Of a stretch of DNA of 8,072 bases, positions 6,667 to 8,072 are shown piece by piece; position 1 is the stretch's first letter, and every line of letters starts with the position of its first letter. The DNA is from an uncultured Eubacteriales bacterium (GTDB taxonomy: Bacteria; Bacillota; Clostridia; Oscillospirales; Acutalibacteraceae), in assembly GCA_934667845.1 (NCBI GenBank), contig CAKUMQ010000087.1:1-8072 (forward strand), read 5' to 3'. A program made the translations under genes and the position numbers. The notes under the pieces are model-generated. The model did no database searches, was not told the DNA's origin, and saw only the letters and a list, made by a program, of their open reading frames with translations.

Positions 6667-7194
6667 TCACCATCTTTCTCCCGTTTGGGGATGGATGCGG
6701 ACGACGGTCAGCCCGCGTTCCTCGGCATAGCGCACCGTGTTGGCGGTGCCGCCCGTGCTGCCGTCAAACACGGCGATGAGCCGGGAGGCGTGCTCCGTCA
6801 TCCAGAGGTTGCGGCCGTTCATGCAGTAGGGGGTGTAGCTGTCGCAGGCAACAAAGCGGTCCTCCGGCGGGATCTGCGCCAGCAGGCGGCGGTACTGCTC
6901 CCGCTGCGGGCGGGGCCAGCGGGCGTCCTGCTGCGGGCAGGGCAGCGCGGCGACAAGCCGCAGCGGTGCGCCGCGCTGTATACGGCGCAGGATATCCTCT
7001 GCCGCCAGACGGTCGGCGCCCTGCGCCATACCGCACAGAAAAGCGGTGCACCCTGCGCCGATCGCTTCATCGACCGCCTGCGCCAGCGCACGGCGCAGGG
7101 GCATCAGTGCCGCCGCTTCCTCGCGGTAGCCGGACGGCAGCTTGTCCGGCCGGTGTCCGGAAAAGCAGCAGGTCTTCAGCGGGTCAAGCTCCAT
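6667..7194 (-). CDS. SLOG-domain protein, DUF1273/YpsA-like
   Basis: A 175-residue single-domain Rossmann-like protein of the SLOG superfamily (relatives: YpsA, DprA, LOG). Visible motifs are CCFSGHRPDKLP at 9-20, the nucleotide/ligand loop GMAQGADRLAAE at 55-66, and the phosphate-binding DGSTGGTANTVRYAEERG at 144-161. The family binds nucleotides or nucleotide-derived ligands; the exact ligand and role are unknown, though YpsA affects cell division in Bacillus. The start is ATG 7194, chosen because AGGAGG (7203-7208) lies 8 nt upstream; the frame stays open further upstream but would run over the promoter. Seven cysteines (9, 10, 49, 54, 86, 117, 124) are many for 175 residues. It is the first gene of the addB unit and has a near-consensus promoter. 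A repair-linked sensing role is inference from position only. Confidence 0.85.
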   Translation of the reverse strand: MELDPLKTCCFSGHRPDKLPSGYREEAAALMPLRRALAQAVDEAIGAGCTAFLCGMAQGADRLAAEDILRRIQRGAPLRLVAALPCPQQDARWPRPQREQYRRLLAQIPPEDRFVACDSYTPYCMNGRNLWMTEHASRLIAVFDGSTGGTANTVRYAEERGLTVVRIHPQTGERW

Positions 7195-7225
7195 AGGTTC
7201 CCCCTCCTCGGCAATTGCTTTTTTT

Positions 7226-7254
7226 ATTTTACCACAGATCTCTGCCGGTGTAAA
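7226..7254 (-). promoter_or_regulatory. Promoter of the SLOG-addB unit
   Basis: On the minus strand: -35 TTTACA (7249-7254), exact 17-nt spacer, -10 TAAAAT (7226-7231) with an extended-10 TG one base upstream (TGGTAAAAT). The predicted start is near 7219, leaving a leader of about 25 nt that contains AGGAGG. This is close to a consensus sigma-A promoter. Confidence 0.8.
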
Positions 7255-7262
7255 CATTGACA
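7249..7262. promoter_or_regulatory. Candidate cre/LacI-type operator between the divergent promoters
   Basis: TGTAAACATTGACA is a 14-base dyad (TGTnAA-nn-TTnACA). It fits the published cre consensus TGWAANCGNTNWCA at every fixed position except the central G, which is A. It covers both -35 boxes, so a bound repressor would shut both directions. Caution: back-to-back -35 boxes generate much of this palindrome by themselves. Confidence 0.35.
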
Positions 7263-7285
7263 AGCGGGGCAGATAAGGGTAAAAT
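7257..7285 (+). promoter_or_regulatory. Promoter of the 107-aa gene and lipoprotein gene
   Basis: Perfect -35 TTGACA (7257-7262), 17-nt spacer, -10 TAAAAT (7280-7285). The predicted start near 7292 gives a leader of about 22 nt with AAGGAG at 7300-7305. The -35 is separated from the opposing -35 box by only 2 bp. Confidence 0.85.
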
Positions 7286-7313
7286 AGTAAAAAAGCAAAA
7301 AGGAGAGAACGCC

Positions 7314-7637
7314 GTGGGACTGTTTCGCAAAAAACCGGACGCAGACTATAAGCAGGTGCTGAAAAAACTGGACGGCAGACAGGTGAAATATGTGACACGC
7401 CGCAGCCTCAATGCCCAGGGCAGCCCCGAGGAGCAGATCCTCGGCAAGGATGGGCGGATCACTGCGCTTGAAACGGATATTTCCGTGCTGGTCGGCGTGA
7501 CGGAGGTCTACCGCGCGCCGATCATGGAGACGCAGTGCAGCGAACTGCTCAGCGGCGACGGCGTGGTTGTTAAAGGCAAAAACCGCGTGACCGGCGGGGA
7601 GGATACGCTGGTCGCCTATTACAAATACTACCGCTGA
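7314..7637 (+). CDS. Uncharacterised 107-residue protein
   Basis: I do not recognise this family. It starts at GTG 7314, set by AAGGAG at 7300-7305 with 8-nt spacing; an in-frame TTG further upstream lies inside the -35 box and is excluded. The protein opens MGLFRKKPDADYKQVLKKLDGR, a basic amphipathic-looking N-terminus without a signal peptide. A likely beta-rich body follows (VKYVTRR, RITALETDISVLVGVTEVYRAP, GDGVVVKGKNRV) and an aromatic end, TLVAYYKYYR. There is one cysteine (C75) and no membrane segment, so it is probably cytosolic. It has its own strong promoter, and its stop codon (7635-7637) runs into the ribosome binding site of the lipoprotein gene 11 nt downstream, so the two are co-transcribed. 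Position and ribosome binding site make it a real gene despite the lack of known homology. Confidence 0.8.
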   Translation: MGLFRKKPDADYKQVLKKLDGRQVKYVTRRSLNAQGSPEEQILGKDGRITALETDISVLVGVTEVYRAPIMETQCSELLSGDGVVVKGKNRVTGGEDTLVAYYKYYR

Positions 7638-7648
7638 GGGGGAATTCG

Positions 7649-8072
7649 GTGAAACTGCGGATCATGATTGCGGCGGTCTGTGCGGCGCTGTGCCTGTTGA
7701 CCGCCTGTGCCGGGCAGCCGGCATCGTCAGCGCCGGGGGAGTCCTCCGACACGGTTCCGGCTTTCCCCGCCACAGCGGCGGGAGCCACCGTGACCGCAGC
7801 GCCGATGCGCGTCGCCGTGCTTGCGCCGTGCCTTGCGGATACGCTGTGGGCGCTTTCGGCGGAATCGCGCCTGTGCGGCGCCGCCTCCGCCTGCCTGACC
7901 GCTTCACCCGACGGGGTGACGGATATCGGGGATCAGTATGCACTGGATACCGACCGACTGACGGCGCTCGACCTTGACCTTGTGCTGACGCTGACGATGA
8001 CGCCGGAGCTGGCGGCATGGCAAAAGGCGCAAAAGGTGCCGGTCGCCGTTTTTGACGTGCCGACCGATCTGG
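7649..8072 (+). CDS. Class III substrate-binding lipoprotein (BtuF/FhuD-like ABC transporter component), 3' end cut by window edge
   Basis: N-terminal 141 residues of a membrane-anchored, extracytoplasmic solute-binding protein. Start GTG 7649 has GAGGGGG (7636-7642) 6 nt upstream. The later in-frame ATG at 7664 would lose the basic residues K2 and R4 of the signal peptide. The signal peptide MKLRIMIAAVCAALCLLTAC ends in lipobox LTAC, so C20 should be lipidated. A Ser/Ala/Pro/Thr-rich linker covers 21-51. From 53 the sequence follows the periplasmic-binding-protein-2 pattern: RVAVLAPCLADTLWALSAESRLCGA, then IGDQYALDTDRLTALDLDLVLT (93-114), then PELAAWQKAQKVPVAVFDVPTDL (119-141). The family delivers iron-siderophores, haem, cobalamin or similar to an ABC importer; which ligand is not determinable here. 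Permease and ATPase genes are expected downstream, outside the window. Confidence 0.8.
   Translation, partial: MKLRIMIAAVCAALCLLTACAGQPASSAPGESSDTVPAFPATAAGATVTAAPMRVAVLAPCLADTLWALSAESRLCGAASACLTASPDGVTDIGDQYALDTDRLTALDLDLVLTLTMTPELAAWQKAQKVPVAVFDVPTDL

Noticed and set aside
7195..7398. N-terminal extension of the SLOG protein to an upstream in-frame start
   Set aside because: It would cross the SLOG promoter and the divergent gene; the family motif begins a few residues after ATG 7194, which has an ideal AGGAGG.
7690..7977. Plus-strand frame of 95 codons and minus-strand frame 7662-8018
   Set aside because: Both overlap the lipoprotein gene, whose signal peptide, lipobox and binding-protein pattern in the 7649 frame are convincing.

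Overview
The window reads as chromosomal DNA from a GC-rich member of the Firmicutes, most likely a gut-type clostridium of the Oscillospiraceae/Ruminococcaceae sort. Support comes from an AddB-type helicase-nuclease subunit with its four iron-sulfur cysteines, a class II aldolase of the LHGASS subtype, a YpsA-like SLOG protein, strong AGGAGG-type ribosome binding sites, sigma-A-like promoters standing out as AT-rich islands, and a lipobox-bearing solute-binding protein. The genus is inference. I see no mobile element, CRISPR array, tRNA or rRNA, and no gene-free stretch over 300 bases.

Layout. Six genes lie on the minus strand and are read from about 7194 down to the left edge. They are a 175-residue SLOG (DUF1273/YpsA-like) protein, addB (1116 aa), a 180-residue zeta-toxin-like P-loop kinase, class II fructose-bisphosphate aldolase (fba), a 112-residue PII-like signalling protein, and a CPA2-type cation:proton antiporter cut by the left edge. 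Two genes run on the plus strand from 7314 to the right edge: a 107-residue protein I do not recognise, and the first 141 residues of a class III (BtuF/FhuD-like) substrate-binding lipoprotein.

Transcription units. The SLOG gene and addB form a tight pair (7-nt gap, ribosome binding site over the upstream stop), and the kinase follows addB after 63 nt with no convincing terminator. fba has its own promoter and a hairpin with a short T-run after its stop. The PII-like gene follows, with a second perfect hairpin against its Shine-Dalgarno, and the antiporter starts 2 nt after its stop, so the two should be translationally coupled. The two strands are driven from one compact divergent promoter at 7226-7285, where the -35 boxes sit back to back and form a palindrome resembling a catabolite-response (cre/LacI-type) operator.

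Most worth a second look: the PII-like/antiporter pair as a possible ligand-gated ion transport module; the SLOG protein coupled to an AddB whose usual partner AddA is not next to it; the solitary zeta-like kinase; and the shared divergent operator.
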